Shown: positions 46,048 through 56,200 of the stretch, piece by piece
Numbering within the stretch: position 1 is the first letter of the stretch
How the letters are laid out: each line of letters opens with the position of its first letter
NCBI RefSeq assembly: GCF_002245895.1
Contig: NZ_NPJZ01000001.1
Location: 5,864,501 to 5,928,500, forward strand
DNA length: 64,000 nucleotides
From: Rhodococcus sp. OK302
Lineage (GTDB): Bacteria > Actinomycetota > Actinomycetes > Mycobacteriales > Mycobacteriaceae
Direction: 5' to 3'
Program-made: the position numbers and the translations under genes
Notes under the pieces: model-generated
What the model was told of the DNA's origin: nothing
Databases searched by the model: none
The model's input: the letters and a program-made list of their open reading frames with translations, nothing else

Positions 46048-48531
46048 ATGCCGAACCAGCGCCTGGAAAACGAACCTTCTCATGTCACTGACCTTCTCCG
46101 ACGCGTCGACGTTCTCGACACATCCCTGCGCCTGTTCGTCGTCGGCAACGATGCAACGGCTCGACCTCACCTGACAGCAGCCTTGGTCAACAGAATCACC
46201 GCTTGTGGCAGAACTGTCATCACGTCGCTGACGGGACTCGCCCCGCCGAATTCTCCTCCTGACAATTGCGTCGTACTGATCAGCGACGCTCAGATCTTGT
46301 CGCCTATCGAACTGCAGACTCTGACGAACCTGCTGCGCTGCAACGACATCGGGGTGGTGATCGCCTCCGGACGCATCACCCCGACACTCGGCCCCATCCA
46401 CTCCGAGATTTCGACGACCGGGACAGTCCTGCATCTGACCACGGCACATCGTTCGGACATCCGAAAACTTGCCACGGAGCGTGGTGTCGCCATCAACGAC
46501 ACGACTCTGAGTCAGCTGGAACTGTTGTCCGCCGGTTCATTCGGAGCGCTGGAAGCCTACTTCGAATCGGTACCGGCGAACGGCAGGGATATGACCGAGG
46601 TGTTGCGAGCCCACTTCCTCCACCAGGTGACCGCGATCCCTCCACTCGAACGCGACATCGTGAAAATCTCACTCACTATTTCGGACGTCGATGTGCATGA
46701 ACTCCATTTCGATCAGGAAAGAGACACTCTCACAGTCGCATTCGACAGAGCTGTGAGCACCGGACTATTCACGTCACAGTCACCGATCATTGCCGACGTA
46801 CTCGCAGAATCGACGAATGCCGGACGAATCCGCGCAGAACTGGTCAAAATTGTCGATCGGCGCATCAAATCCGGGACACTCGACATGGACACTGCGACAC
46901 GACTGTTCGATTCGGGTGTGCGACACAAGGGCCTCACCACGTACTTCCGAGAAAACATCGACAACTCCACAGCTGCGATCGCCACTGATCTGTTTCGACG
47001 GGTGCAGTCGGTCGAGGATCTGAGCGTCGCAGACACACTGAGATACGCACAGGTTGCGGCGCGCAGCGGAAACCTCGAGAGCGCTTGCCGCCTGGCAGAT
47101 TCCGTCCTCACTGATACCCCTACCGATTCAGAAGGCACCGCCGACTATGCGTCATTGGCTGGAGCAGTGCGGATCCGCGCTGGTGCATCCGCAGCGTGCG
47201 GCCAACTCCGAGCTGCCGCTGATCTGTATTCCTGGCTCGGCCCCGACCGCCTCGGAGCCGAGTCCGCCTTCGCCTCTATCACTTTCCTCGGAACCGGACA
47301 GCTGGACGAGGCGACCGCTGCACTCGCCAACGGCACGGGATCGCCGTCGAGCGTCACCGTCGGCGCAACCACACTGGCCGGCGGACTGATGCAGTCGATC
47401 ACCGGAGTTGCACCGATCGCGCTCAACACGATGTCGCGCGCTCTGGCCTTGCCGGGAGGAACGGACAGCTCTGTCTTCCAACCTGATTCAGCCCCCGCCC
47501 TCGTCACGTTGGCGCTTCTGCACAACGGCGCGCACGAGCGCGCTGCATCCGCCATCAGTGCAGCGATCGCAATAGACGATGCCGATAGTCACACCTGGGC
47601 ACGTCATCACATCCTCGGCGCGTGGATCGCCATGCTGAGCGGTCACGACAATGTCCTCGAGAAGTTGCCGAAGGAGATATTGACCGGTCCACTGCGCGAA
47701 CGTGACACACTTTTCCTACAGTCCTTGATCGTGGGCGTTGCCCGACGGTCCGGAGACCTCGCGCAATTGCGCCGAGCCTGGTCCAGCGCAGAACACACAT
47801 TATCTGCCTGCAACGTCGACCTTTTCGCATTGCTTCCGATCGGTGAGTTATGGCTCGCGGCAGTACGTCTCGACGAATGCGAGCCTATCGAGCATCTCGT
47901 CGACGATGCCCGCTTGCTACTGCGCTCCCTCGGCGAACCTCCACTGTGGTCTTCGCCGTTCCACTGGTACGGCGTCCAAGCTGCAATCCTGTCGCAATCC
48001 CCGGCAGACCTACTTCCCCACGCCCGCATCCTGGCAGAATCAGCCAAAACCCACACGTACGCAGCAGGATTGGCAAATGCCGGCCGCCAATGGCTACTCC
48101 TCATGCAGGGAATCGTCGACGCCGACGAAGTCGAGCCTGCTGCACGAGGGTTGAAGCGAATCGGCCTGCCGTGGGATGCAGCGCGCTTGGCCGGCGAAGC
48201 GGCACTGCGCGCGCCCGATACAAAATCGGCCACTGCACTGCTCCACGTGGCCCGCTCACTGCGCATCGAATCGTCGATCAACCGGACTGACGCGTTCGAA
48301 TCCTCCGACACAATCGCGCCACCGTCGGTGTTGACCGAACGCGAGCAGGAAGTTGCCGAACTTGTCGTTCTCGGCCTCACCTACCGAGAGATCGGCGAAC
48401 GCCTCTACATATCCGCAAAGACCGTCGAACACCACGTTGCCCGGATCAAACGGAAGGTCGACGCGCAGTCACGGTCTGACCTGATGGTCATCCTTCGAGC
48501 CATGATTACTCCACATCCAACTATTAGCTGA
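46048..48531 (+). CDS. iniR: LuxR-family transcriptional regulator, IniR-like
   Basis: 827 residues, close to the 832 of mycobacterial IniR (Rv0339c). The C-terminal HTH is LTEREQEVAELVVLGLTYREIGERLYISAKTVEHHVARIKRKV at about 763-805. The remaining 750 residues are mainly helical, repeat-like and without a clear Walker A (RLFVVGNDATARPHL lacks GxxxxGK). IniR activates iniBAC in mycobacteria; the location beside iniBAC, and etfD (Rv0338c) further on, reproduces that neighbourhood. Probably co-transcribed with the Hsp70-like gene just upstream. Confidence 0.8.
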   Translation: MPNQRLENEPSHVTDLLRRVDVLDTSLRLFVVGNDATARPHLTAALVNRITACGRTVITSLTGLAPPNSPPDNCVVLISDAQILSPIELQTLTNLLRCNDIGVVIASGRITPTLGPIHSEISTTGTVLHLTTAHRSDIRKLATERGVAINDTTLSQLELLSAGSFGALEAYFESVPANGRDMTEVLRAHFLHQVTAIPPLERDIVKISLTISDVDVHELHFDQERDTLTVAFDRAVSTGLFTSQSPIIADVLAESTNAGRIRAELVKIVDRRIKSGTLDMDTATRLFDSGVRHKGLTTYFRENIDNSTAAIATDLFRRVQSVEDLSVADTLRYAQVAARSGNLESACRLADSVLTDTPTDSEGTADYASLAGAVRIRAGASAACGQLRAAADLYSWLGPDRLGAESAFASITFLGTGQLDEATAALANGTGSPSSVTVGATTLAGGLMQSITGVAPIALNTMSRALALPGGTDSSVFQPDSAPALVTLALLHNGAHERAASAISAAIAIDDADSHTWARHHILGAWIAMLSGHDNVLEKLPKEILTGPLRERDTLFLQSLIVGVARRSGDLAQLRRAWSSAEHTLSACNVDLFALLPIGELWLAAVRLDECEPIEHLVDDARLLLRSLGEPPLWSSPFHWYGVQAAILSQSPADLLPHARILAESAKTHTYAAGLANAGRQWLLLMQGIVDADEVEPAARGLKRIGLPWDAARLAGEAALRAPDTKSATALLHVARSLRIESSINRTDAFESSDTIAPPSVLTEREQEVAELVVLGLTYREIGERLYISAKTVEHHVARIKRKVDAQSRSDLMVILRAMITPHPTIS

Positions 48532-48632
48532 ATATTGCCCATCCCGACCGGCGCCGCCTCGATAGTGGTAGTTTCCACAGCAAGAACGGAATTTTTCGAG
48601 GTTTTGGATCGGTAACTGAGGGGTAGAGAGTT

Positions 48633-49856
48633 GTGAACTGGGGAGTCGGACTCTACGTCGGCAACACGTATTGCACTGCGGTTATCGCAGCGCCCGATGC
48701 CGCACCGGTAGTCATCGAACATGAATCCGTGCTGCATCACGCACCGGACGGCACCATCGAGCTGGGCGAAGTCGAGACCAATTCACCGGGCGTACGACGG
48801 TTCCTCGACCGGGTTCCCTCAGACAGTGACACCACAACCCCTTCGCACCGGACCCGCGGCGAAGATTTGGTCGCCACTGCCCTGTACTGCCTGGTCCAGG
48901 AAGTAAGCGAGCTCACCGACCAACCGCTCTCCGTCATTGCCGCAATTCCACCGAACTTCACACCCGCATCAGTCGAGTTGCTGCGGATCGCGCTCGACAA
49001 TATGGATCTCGACCATGTCGAGCTGATACCCCAATCCGACGCCCTCGATGCGTGCGATTCTGATCCGTACACGAGTACGGGTGAGTGTGCCGCGCGCGGA
49101 GCCGCAATCTTGGCCGTACCCGTTTCAGACATTCCTCTTTCAGACGTAGCTGATTCAGACATGGCTAATTCAAACGTGACAGGGCCCGGCGAAGAGCTTT
49201 CCGATATTCCGATCCAATCCGAACCTGTCGAGCTTTCCGAGGCGCACCCGAGTCGAAGGCCGCTCGTCATCGCTACATCCATTGCGGGTCTTCTCACCGC
49301 GGCGGGGTGCGCCGTAGCGATTTTCATCGGATACACCCCCACAACACAGGTCCCGGAAATTCATGACGGCACTGTGGCCGTACGTACCGAAGCGATCGAC
49401 GAGGCGAATATTTCCGTCACTCCGCGCGAAGTCCCGATTCAATTCCCCACCGGTGTCCCGGCCACTACAGTTCCACCGAACATCAACCCCGCTGAACGTC
49501 AGTGGACCACCACACCGGACAGTCAGCTGGTCGACGAGTTCGACCAAGTCCCGACTGCAGTGAACAGCAGTCCGGTGGTGAAGCCTGCGTTGCCGACACG
49601 GGGAGATTCCGGCGCGGGCATCAATCCTTCGGACCTGATCTATCCCGGCACCGTCATTCCCGGCGCTGTCATTCCCGGCGTTGTCATTCCCGGCGCTGTC
49701 ATTCCCGGCGGGACAGACACCGGCGGCACGAACCCGGGCGAAACCACTCCCGGCACCCCCGATCCGGAACCCACCGCACCACCGACCGACGTGATCGACA
49801 CCCCTCGCCCCGAGCTACCCGGTGAGCCCGCCCCTCGCCCCGATATGCCCAACTAG
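48633..49856 (+). CDS. Degenerate membrane-anchored Hsp70-like protein (2)
   Basis: 407 residues. Only about 165 residues of an Hsp70-like domain remain: GLYVGNTYCTAVIAAP, a GEDLVATALYCLVQEVSE segment and a final GECAARGAAILAV, with the middle phosphate-2 region missing. A membrane helix PLVIATSIAGLLTAAGCAVAIFIGY lies at about 209-232. The outer 175 residues are Pro/Thr-rich and include four VIPGA/VIPGV pentapeptide repeats encoded by 15-bp tandem repeats near 49650-49710. Start is GTG 48633. ATPase activity seems unlikely; perhaps a sensor or partner of the full-length paralogue 2.6 kb upstream. Confidence 0.75.
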   Translation: MNWGVGLYVGNTYCTAVIAAPDAAPVVIEHESVLHHAPDGTIELGEVETNSPGVRRFLDRVPSDSDTTTPSHRTRGEDLVATALYCLVQEVSELTDQPLSVIAAIPPNFTPASVELLRIALDNMDLDHVELIPQSDALDACDSDPYTSTGECAARGAAILAVPVSDIPLSDVADSDMANSNVTGPGEELSDIPIQSEPVELSEAHPSRRPLVIATSIAGLLTAAGCAVAIFIGYTPTTQVPEIHDGTVAVRTEAIDEANISVTPREVPIQFPTGVPATTVPPNINPAERQWTTTPDSQLVDEFDQVPTAVNSSPVVKPALPTRGDSGAGINPSDLIYPGTVIPGAVIPGVVIPGAVIPGGTDTGGTNPGETTPGTPDPEPTAPPTDVIDTPRPELPGEPAPRPDMPN

Positions 49857-49965
49857 CTGCGCGTAGTACGCATTTCCTTCAAGGTCGCTTCCCGCCGTGT
49901 CGGCACTTTCACCTATGGTGGGGCGGTACCATCCGGCTCCACGGCCGGAGACTCGAAGGGATTTC

Positions 49966-51318
49966 ATGCGCAACTCGTCGGCGATCCGTACTGCCTTGGT
50001 CGGCGCCTCGGCACTTCTGCTCGCAGTTCCACTCGCCACAACGTTTTCGGCTACAGCGTCAGCGGCGCCCAACCCTGATTCACGCGTCGAACAGCTCTCT
50101 GCCGATCAGCTACCCGCAGAACTGGTCGAAGCCGTCACCCGTGATCTGAAGATCTCCCCGCAGGAGTATCTCGATCGCGCTGCCAAGGCTCAGGAGCTCG
50201 GAGCGTACGCAGCAAACTTCAAATCCGAACGACCGGGCGATTACGCCGGCTCGTGGATGAGCCTCGACGGTCAGCCTGTCGTGGCGGTCACCACCACCGA
50301 AGCAGCGCGCATTGCAGCATCGGACGGTTTTCGTACGCATGTAGCGCCCGTATCCGCCGACAGTCTCGAAAAGGCTCTGGCAGACGCGAACGGGTGGATC
50401 GCGGCACTGCCCGGCGATATCGCGATGGCGATCAACTCCGCGTCGATCGACGTACTGAACAACCGGGTAGTGATCGACGTCGCCAACAGTCCCGTCGGCA
50501 AGGCACTCGACCTGCCCACCTTGCTCGAGAACACCAAGATCAGGCTCAGTCCGGACGGCGCCGGTGCAGTCGATTCGCGCCCACTCGGTGGCGACACCTA
50601 CATCACGTCGGCAGGCCCGATCCGCGAGACCGCAACCGAGAACATCTCGGTGTGCTCCTTCGGGTTCAATGCCGTCGACAACCAGAACAATGCACTCAAT
50701 ATCAGTGCAGGACACTGTAATCCAACCCAGGGAACACCCTCGCCCGTCTACCTCCCCAACCGGGCGAACGTCGACGACAGCGTCCAGGTGGGTAATTTCG
50801 CTCAGTCTTCGGTCGGCAAGGACGCAGCAGCCCTCGACTATTCCGTCATCAAGTTCAACAAGGCCGGTGTCGACGCCGGGCTCGATCGCCCCTCCGTGCG
50901 CGGCGCCAGCGGCACCACCCTCGAAATCACAGGAACGGCACGCCCCGTAGTCGGTGCACCAATCTGCAAGTCCGGTCAGACGTCGTCGTTCACCTGCGGA
51001 ATCGTCTCGGCCGATCACGTCGAGACCCAACTCGTTGTTGCCGACGGCGATTCACGGACAGTTCGAGGATTCTACGGAACAGCGTGCACCCTTGCCGGTG
51101 ACAGTGGCGGCGCCATCGTTACCGGAACCCTGGCGCTCGGCATCACCAGTGGCTCCAACAGCAGCGGCGCTCCGAGCTGCAACGAAGCAAATCTCGTACT
51201 CGCGACATCAGGCGGAACCTCCAACCTCGGAATCCCTGTCGACGACATTACAAAGGCCGCCGACGCAGCCTCCGGTGGTGGCGTCGGGTCCGGAATCCGG
51301 GTCCGCACCGTCAACTGA
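49966..51318 (+). CDS. Secreted S1 family serine protease (1)
   Basis: A 450-residue preproprotein: Sec signal (TALVGASALLLAVPLATTFSATASA), a pro-region of about 150 residues with alpha-lytic-protease-like features, and a trypsin-fold catalytic domain. Catalytic His is in ISAGHC (about 249), Asp probably in ALDYSVIKF (about 290), and Ser in AGDSGGAIV (about 380). Cys pairs around His and in the late CKSGQTSSFTCG segment fit streptogrisin-like enzymes. ATG 49966 is chosen since it begins a proper signal peptide; GAAGGG precedes it. Tandem paralogue follows. Confidence 0.9.
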   Translation: MRNSSAIRTALVGASALLLAVPLATTFSATASAAPNPDSRVEQLSADQLPAELVEAVTRDLKISPQEYLDRAAKAQELGAYAANFKSERPGDYAGSWMSLDGQPVVAVTTTEAARIAASDGFRTHVAPVSADSLEKALADANGWIAALPGDIAMAINSASIDVLNNRVVIDVANSPVGKALDLPTLLENTKIRLSPDGAGAVDSRPLGGDTYITSAGPIRETATENISVCSFGFNAVDNQNNALNISAGHCNPTQGTPSPVYLPNRANVDDSVQVGNFAQSSVGKDAAALDYSVIKFNKAGVDAGLDRPSVRGASGTTLEITGTARPVVGAPICKSGQTSSFTCGIVSADHVETQLVVADGDSRTVRGFYGTACTLAGDSGGAIVTGTLALGITSGSNSSGAPSCNEANLVLATSGGTSNLGIPVDDITKAADAASGGGVGSGIRVRTVN

Positions 51319-51468
51319 TCTACATAAACTCACCCCTGTAACTGGTGGGATTCGCAGCGGCGAACCCATATAGTCATGGACGACTGCGATACGGCTCGCC
51401 ACTCCGGCGGGCCGTATCCGCGTACTCCCAGGGGGGTGGTGCGCGGTCAACGAAGCGGAAAGGCCCTC

Positions 51469-52779
51469 ATGCGAAGCTCCATCGCACGTCGCGCCGCAGT
51501 GTTCGGCTCGGCCGCGCTGCTGCTCCTCGGACCGATTACCGCCGTTGCGAATGCCGAACCAACTGCGTCCGGCGTATCCGATCAGGCTGCACGTCTGCCG
51601 GTCGAACTCGCCGAGGCACTCCAGCACGATCTGGCGCTGACGCCGGCCGAGTATGTGTCACGTTCCGAACTGGCGCAGAAACTTGCCGAGTTCGCCGCGA
51701 TCGCGCGGGTCCAGTTCCCCGATGCATTCGGTGGAGTCTGGCTCAATGAGGTCGGAGCTGCCGTAGTCGCATTGGCCGACGGACCGAACAAGGCCGACGC
51801 GCGAACAGCTGCCGAGAAGGCAGGCTTCACGGTCCAGGATGTCGCACAAAGCGAAACATCGTTGCGCACCGAAATATCGGCACTCAACGACTGGCTCGAC
51901 TCGCAGCCTGCCGGTGTGGCTGATCTTGTTCGCGGAATCGCCATCGACGTGGTCGGAAACGGCATCGCACTTACTGCCGACACCACCGCCGGACTGGCGC
52001 TGCCGGACTTCCTGAAGTCGACAATCGTCCACACCGCAGCCCCGATCACGGTTCCGCCGATCCTCGCCGACCTGATCCCCGCCACCGGATCCGCAACCGG
52101 AGACGCGGCACTCGGCGGCGACGGCTACAACGCAATGTCCGGCTACTTCGGATTCAAGTGCTCGTTCGGATTCAACGGAACCGACGCATCCGGCCGCACA
52201 GTCAACATCAGCGCCGGCCATTGCGATCCCAACCGCGCCGGTGCCGGAACCGAACATGCCGGCGAAGTCTTCCCTCTCGTCAATAACCAACCCGGACCCC
52301 GGGTCGGCTACTTCGCGAAGAGCCGGTTCGACCAGCAGGACTACTCGATCATCAATATCGACGACAACGCGAAATATCGTTTCGACAACAACAGCATCCG
52401 CGTTCCGTTCAACCGGTCGGTCAACATCGACGGCGTGGCCGACCCCGTTGTCGGCGCCCCGGCATGCAAGGCCGGATCGACCACCGGGTACAGCTGCGGC
52501 ATCGTCACCAGCGTCGACCGGATAGCGCGTGTCGAAGGCCAAGAACTGGTCAACCTGTTCACCACCGACATCTGCGTTCTCCAGGGTGACAGCGGTGGCC
52601 CGATCGTGACCGGCACCCGAGCACTGGGCATCACCAGCGCCTCCAACGTCGCCACCTCCTCACTGTGCGAGGTAGCCCGGGCTGCCGCCTTGTTCGGACA
52701 GGCAGCGCCGACGCAGTACGCAACACCGATCAAGGACATCCTCGCCGCTAATCCCGGCTTGAAGGTTCGCGACTACTGA
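51469..52779 (+). CDS. Secreted S1 family serine protease (2)
   Basis: A 436-residue paralogue of the preceding protease: signal peptide RRAAVFGSAALLLLGPITAVANA, pro-region, and catalytic domain with INISAGHCDPN style His (about 251), Asp in QQDYSIINID (about 304), and Ser in QGDSGGPIV (about 375). CKAGSTTGYSCG matches the disulfide loop of its neighbour. ATG 51469 begins the signal peptide. A strong hairpin terminator follows 16 bases after the stop. Confidence 0.9.
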   Translation: MRSSIARRAAVFGSAALLLLGPITAVANAEPTASGVSDQAARLPVELAEALQHDLALTPAEYVSRSELAQKLAEFAAIARVQFPDAFGGVWLNEVGAAVVALADGPNKADARTAAEKAGFTVQDVAQSETSLRTEISALNDWLDSQPAGVADLVRGIAIDVVGNGIALTADTTAGLALPDFLKSTIVHTAAPITVPPILADLIPATGSATGDAALGGDGYNAMSGYFGFKCSFGFNGTDASGRTVNISAGHCDPNRAGAGTEHAGEVFPLVNNQPGPRVGYFAKSRFDQQDYSIINIDDNAKYRFDNNSIRVPFNRSVNIDGVADPVVGAPACKAGSTTGYSCGIVTSVDRIARVEGQELVNLFTTDICVLQGDSGGPIVTGTRALGITSASNVATSSLCEVARAAALFGQAAPTQYATPIKDILAANPGLKVRDY

Positions 52780-52795
52780 GTTCCATCGTCTCCGC

Positions 52796-52826
52796 TGTGG
52801 CCCCGCCTCCTGGAGGTGGGGCCACA
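52796..52826 (+). terminator. Terminator of the second protease gene
   Basis: Arms TGTGGCCCCGCCTCC (52796-52810) and 52812-52826 pair with one G-T-type change and are followed by GTTGTATTT. GC-rich stem then T-rich flank fits an intrinsic terminator. Confidence 0.8.
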
Positions 52827-52831
52827 GTTGT

Positions 52832-52941
52832 ATTTCCACCCCCATCCGGTGCATTTCCCACCCCCATCCGGTGCATTTCCCACCCCGGTCTGGTGCGTTT
52901 CCCACCCCGGTCTGGTGCGTTTCCCACCCCCCACCCGGTGC
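52832..52941. repeat. Five tandem repeats of about 22 bp
   Basis: Units start at 52832, 52853, 52875, 52897 and 52919. Each has TTTCCCACCCC (one C fewer in unit 1), a variable core (CATCC, GGTCT or CCACCC) and GGTGC. Units 1-2 share one core and units 3-4 another, so the array grew by local duplication. The last unit runs into the palindromic repeat. Confidence 0.9.
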
Positions 52942-52991
52942 GAACGGATCGTTCAGCGCATCCAAGGCGATGAATGATCCGTTCGCTCCGG
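52935..52991. repeat. Palindromic repeat element, copy 2
   Basis: Arms 52935-52955 and 52971-52991 pair at 19 of 21 positions. The loop 52956-52970 is the exact reverse complement of the TCGCCTTGGATGCGC loop at 4200-4214, and the outer arm segment GAGCGAACG is shared, while the inner arm bases differ yet still pair. Confidence 0.85.
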
Positions 52992-53161
52992 AAAGGGACG
53001 CCCGGTCTGTCCAAATCGGGTCGAGACCAACGAATCCATCAGGTTAGGACGCCCTGATTGGCGGGGGTGAGAGCTGCACCACCTAACGTGACGGTAGATA
53101 TGTCTGCGCGACGGCCCAGCCCGTCGTTGCGCGGATGTTTGATCCCGCCAGGCCAAGCATG

Positions 53162-53236
53162 GTTACCCACCGGTAGACATGCTCGACACGCATAGTTACT
53201 GGCGGGTAACATATGGCAGGTTACTATCAGTGGGCT
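53162..53236. promoter_or_regulatory. Cluster of TTAC/GTAA palindromes in the etfD promoter
   Basis: TTACCCACCGGTAG (53163-53176), GTTACTGGCGGGTAAC (53195-53210) and a weaker GGTTACTATCAGTGG (53220-53234) resemble operators of TetR-type fatty-acid regulators. They precede the EtfD start by 45-120 bases. Confidence 0.5.
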
Positions 53237-53282
53237 GTTCCGCAGGTGGCCGACGTGTCGCCCTGAAATGAAAGGCCGCGAC

Positions 53283-56200
53283 ATGAATGCCCTGACGATC
53301 ACGTTGGGCACCATCGGTGTGCTGCTGAGCCTCGTATGTTGGTATTCCTTCATCGGCGGCGCGCTCAAGATGGTCAAGACCGTCCAGATCGGTCAATCGG
53401 CACCGGATCGCTGGCGCCCGTTCTTCCCGCGCTTCAAGCAGATGGTCATCGAGTTCATCGCCCACACACGAATGGCGAAATTCCGTACCGTCGGCTGGGC
53501 TCACTGGCTTGTCATGGTCGGATTCCTACTCGGTGCCATCGTCTGGTTCGAGGCATACGGTCAGACCTTCAATCCTGAGTTCCACTGGCCGATTTTCGGA
53601 AACTGGGCCATCTACCACCTGGTCGACGAAATTCTGGGCTTGGGCACCGTCATCGGCATCACGACGCTGATCGTCATTCGCCAACTCAACCACCCGCGGA
53701 TCCCCACTCGACTCTCCCGATTCGGCGGATCGGATTTCAAGGCCGCCTACTTCGTCGAAACTGTCGTCCTCATCGAGGGCCTCGGCATGATCTTCGTGAA
53801 GGCCGGCAAGATCGCCACGTACGGACACTCCAACCCGTGGACCGACTTCTTCACGATGAACCTGGCCAAGTTGCTCCCCGCCAGCGCCACCATGGTCGCC
53901 ATCTTCGCGTTCATCAAGCTGATGTCCGGCATGATCTGGCTGTACATGGTCGGACGCAACATCACCTGGGGTGTTGCATGGCACCGCTTCTCCGCGTTCT
54001 TCAACATCTACTTCAAGCGTGAGGACGACGGAACCGTCGCACTTGGCGCCGCAAAGCCGATGATGAGCAAGGGCGTTGCCCTGACCATGGACAACGTCGA
54101 TCCGGATACCGACACTCTGGGTGCCGGTCAGATCGAGGACTTCTCATGGAAGGGCTGGCTGGACTTCACGACTTGCACCGAGTGCGGCCGTTGCCAGTCC
54201 CAGTGCCCCGCCTGGAACACCGGAAAGCCGCTCTCCCCCAAGCTCCTCATCATGTCGCTGCGTGACCACGGTTACGCCAAGGCTCCGTACTTGCTCGCCG
54301 GTGGCCGCAAGGACATGGGCGGCGACGAGGTCGGCCTGGTGGACGCCGAAGGCAACGTCAACGAAGCTGCCCTCGCCGCAATTCCCGAAGCTGCCCGCCG
54401 CGAAGCCGAGCGCAAGCTCGTCGGCGAAACCGTCGAAGGTGAAATGGCCCCGGTCATCGACGCCGAGACTCTGTGGAGCTGCACCAACTGTGGCGCTTGT
54501 GTCGAGCAGTGCCCCGTCGACATCGAGCACGTCGACCACATCATCGACATGCGCCGCTACCAGGTCCTGATCGAATCGGAATTCCCGTCCGAGCTCGCCG
54601 GCCTGTTCAAGAACCTCGAGAACAAGGGCAACCCCTGGGGTCAGAACTCCAAGGATCGCCTCAACTGGATCAACGAGATGGACTTCGAGATCCCGGTTTA
54701 CGGCCAGGACGCCGACACCTTCGAGGACTACGAGTACCTCTTCTGGGTCGGTTGCGCCGGCGCCTACGAGGACCGTGCCAAGAAGACCACGAAGGCCGTC
54801 GCCGAACTGCTCGCCACCGCGGGCGTCAAGTTCATGGTCCTCGGTGCCGACGAAACCTGCACCGGTGACTCCGCTCGCCGCGCCGGCAACGAGTTCCTGT
54901 TCCAGCAGCTCGCGATGCAGAACATCGAGATGCTGAACTCGGTCTTCGAAGGCGTCGAGCAGAAGAAGCGCAAGATCGTCGTCACCTGTGCGCACTGCTT
55001 CAACGCCCTCGGCAACGAGTACCCGGAGGTGGGCGGCGACTACGAGGTCGTTCACCACACCCAGTTGCTCAACCGCCTGGTTCGCCAGAAGAAGCTGATC
55101 CCCGTCGCGTCCGTGAGCGAAGACATCACGTACCACGACCCGTGCTTCCTCGGCCGCCACAACAAGGTGTACGACGCTCCCCGTGAACTCATGGAAGCAT
55201 CCGGCGCCAAGCTGATCGAAATGCCGCGTCACGGCGAACGTTCCATGTGCTGTGGTGCCGGTGGCGCCCGCATGTGGATGGAAGAGAACATCGGCAAGCG
55301 CATCAACGTCGACCGCGTCGACGAGGCACTCTCGACCAACCCCAAGAAGATCGCCACGGGTTGCCCGTTCTGCCGCGTCATGCTTACCGACGGCGTCACC
55401 GCTCGTCAGGAAGAGGGCAAGGGTGAAGGCGTCGAGGTTGTGGACGTCGCTCAGCTGATGCTCAATTCCGTCACCCGCCTCGAATCCGCACAGCTCACCG
55501 AGAACATCAAGGTGATCCCGCGGGAGAAGGCACCGGTTGCTGCTGCGCCGGCGCCTGTCGTGGAGGAAGCCGCACCAGTAGTCGAAGAGACCGCTGCTCC
55601 GGCTGCAGCTGCTGCACCGGCTGCCGGCAAGGGTCTCGCAATGAAGGGTCTGGCCAAGGCTCCCGGCGCCAAGGCTCCCGGCAAGGGACTCGGAATGGCA
55701 GGCGGAGCAAAGGCTCCGGGCGCCAAGAAGGCTGCGGCTCCGGCTGCATCCGCCGAAGCTGCTGAGTCTGCACCGGCGGCTCCGGTCGCTCCGGTCGCAA
55801 AGCCCAAGGGTCTCGGCCTGGCCGGCGGCGCGAAGGCTCCCGGCGGTAAGGGTCTGCAGATGAAGGGCGCTGCCAAGGCTCCGGGCGCAAAGGCCGCTCC
55901 GGCTGCCGCTGCACCGGCCGCAGAGGCTGCTGCTGCACCGGAAACTGCGGCTCCCGCTGCCAAGCCGAAGGGCCTGGGCCTTGCGTCCGGCGCGAAGGCT
56001 CCCGGCGGTAAGGGTCTGCAGATGAAGGGCGGCGCGAAGGCTCCGGGCGCAAAGGCCGCTCCGGCTGCCGCTGCTCCTGTTGCTGCTCCTGTTGTCGAAG
56101 CACCCGTCGCTGAGGCACCTGTTGTCGAAGCACCCAAGGCAGCTCCGGTTGCCAAGGCCGGTGGTCTCGGATTCAAGTCGGGCGCAAAGGCTCCCGGTGC

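Larger units (their letters stand above)
52780..53282. other. Repeat-rich intergenic region upstream of etfD
   Basis: About 500 bases with, in order, a protease terminator (52796-52826), five 22-bp tandem repeats (52832-52941), palindromic repeat copy 2 (52935-52991), and a promoter region with several TTAC/GTAA palindromes (53162-53236) ahead of etfD. No gene is supported; minus-strand reading frames here are repeat-encoded. Confidence 0.7.

Noticed and set aside
52832..52941. CRISPR array
   Set aside because: Units are directly adjacent 22-bp tandem repeats with no unique spacers and no cas genes.
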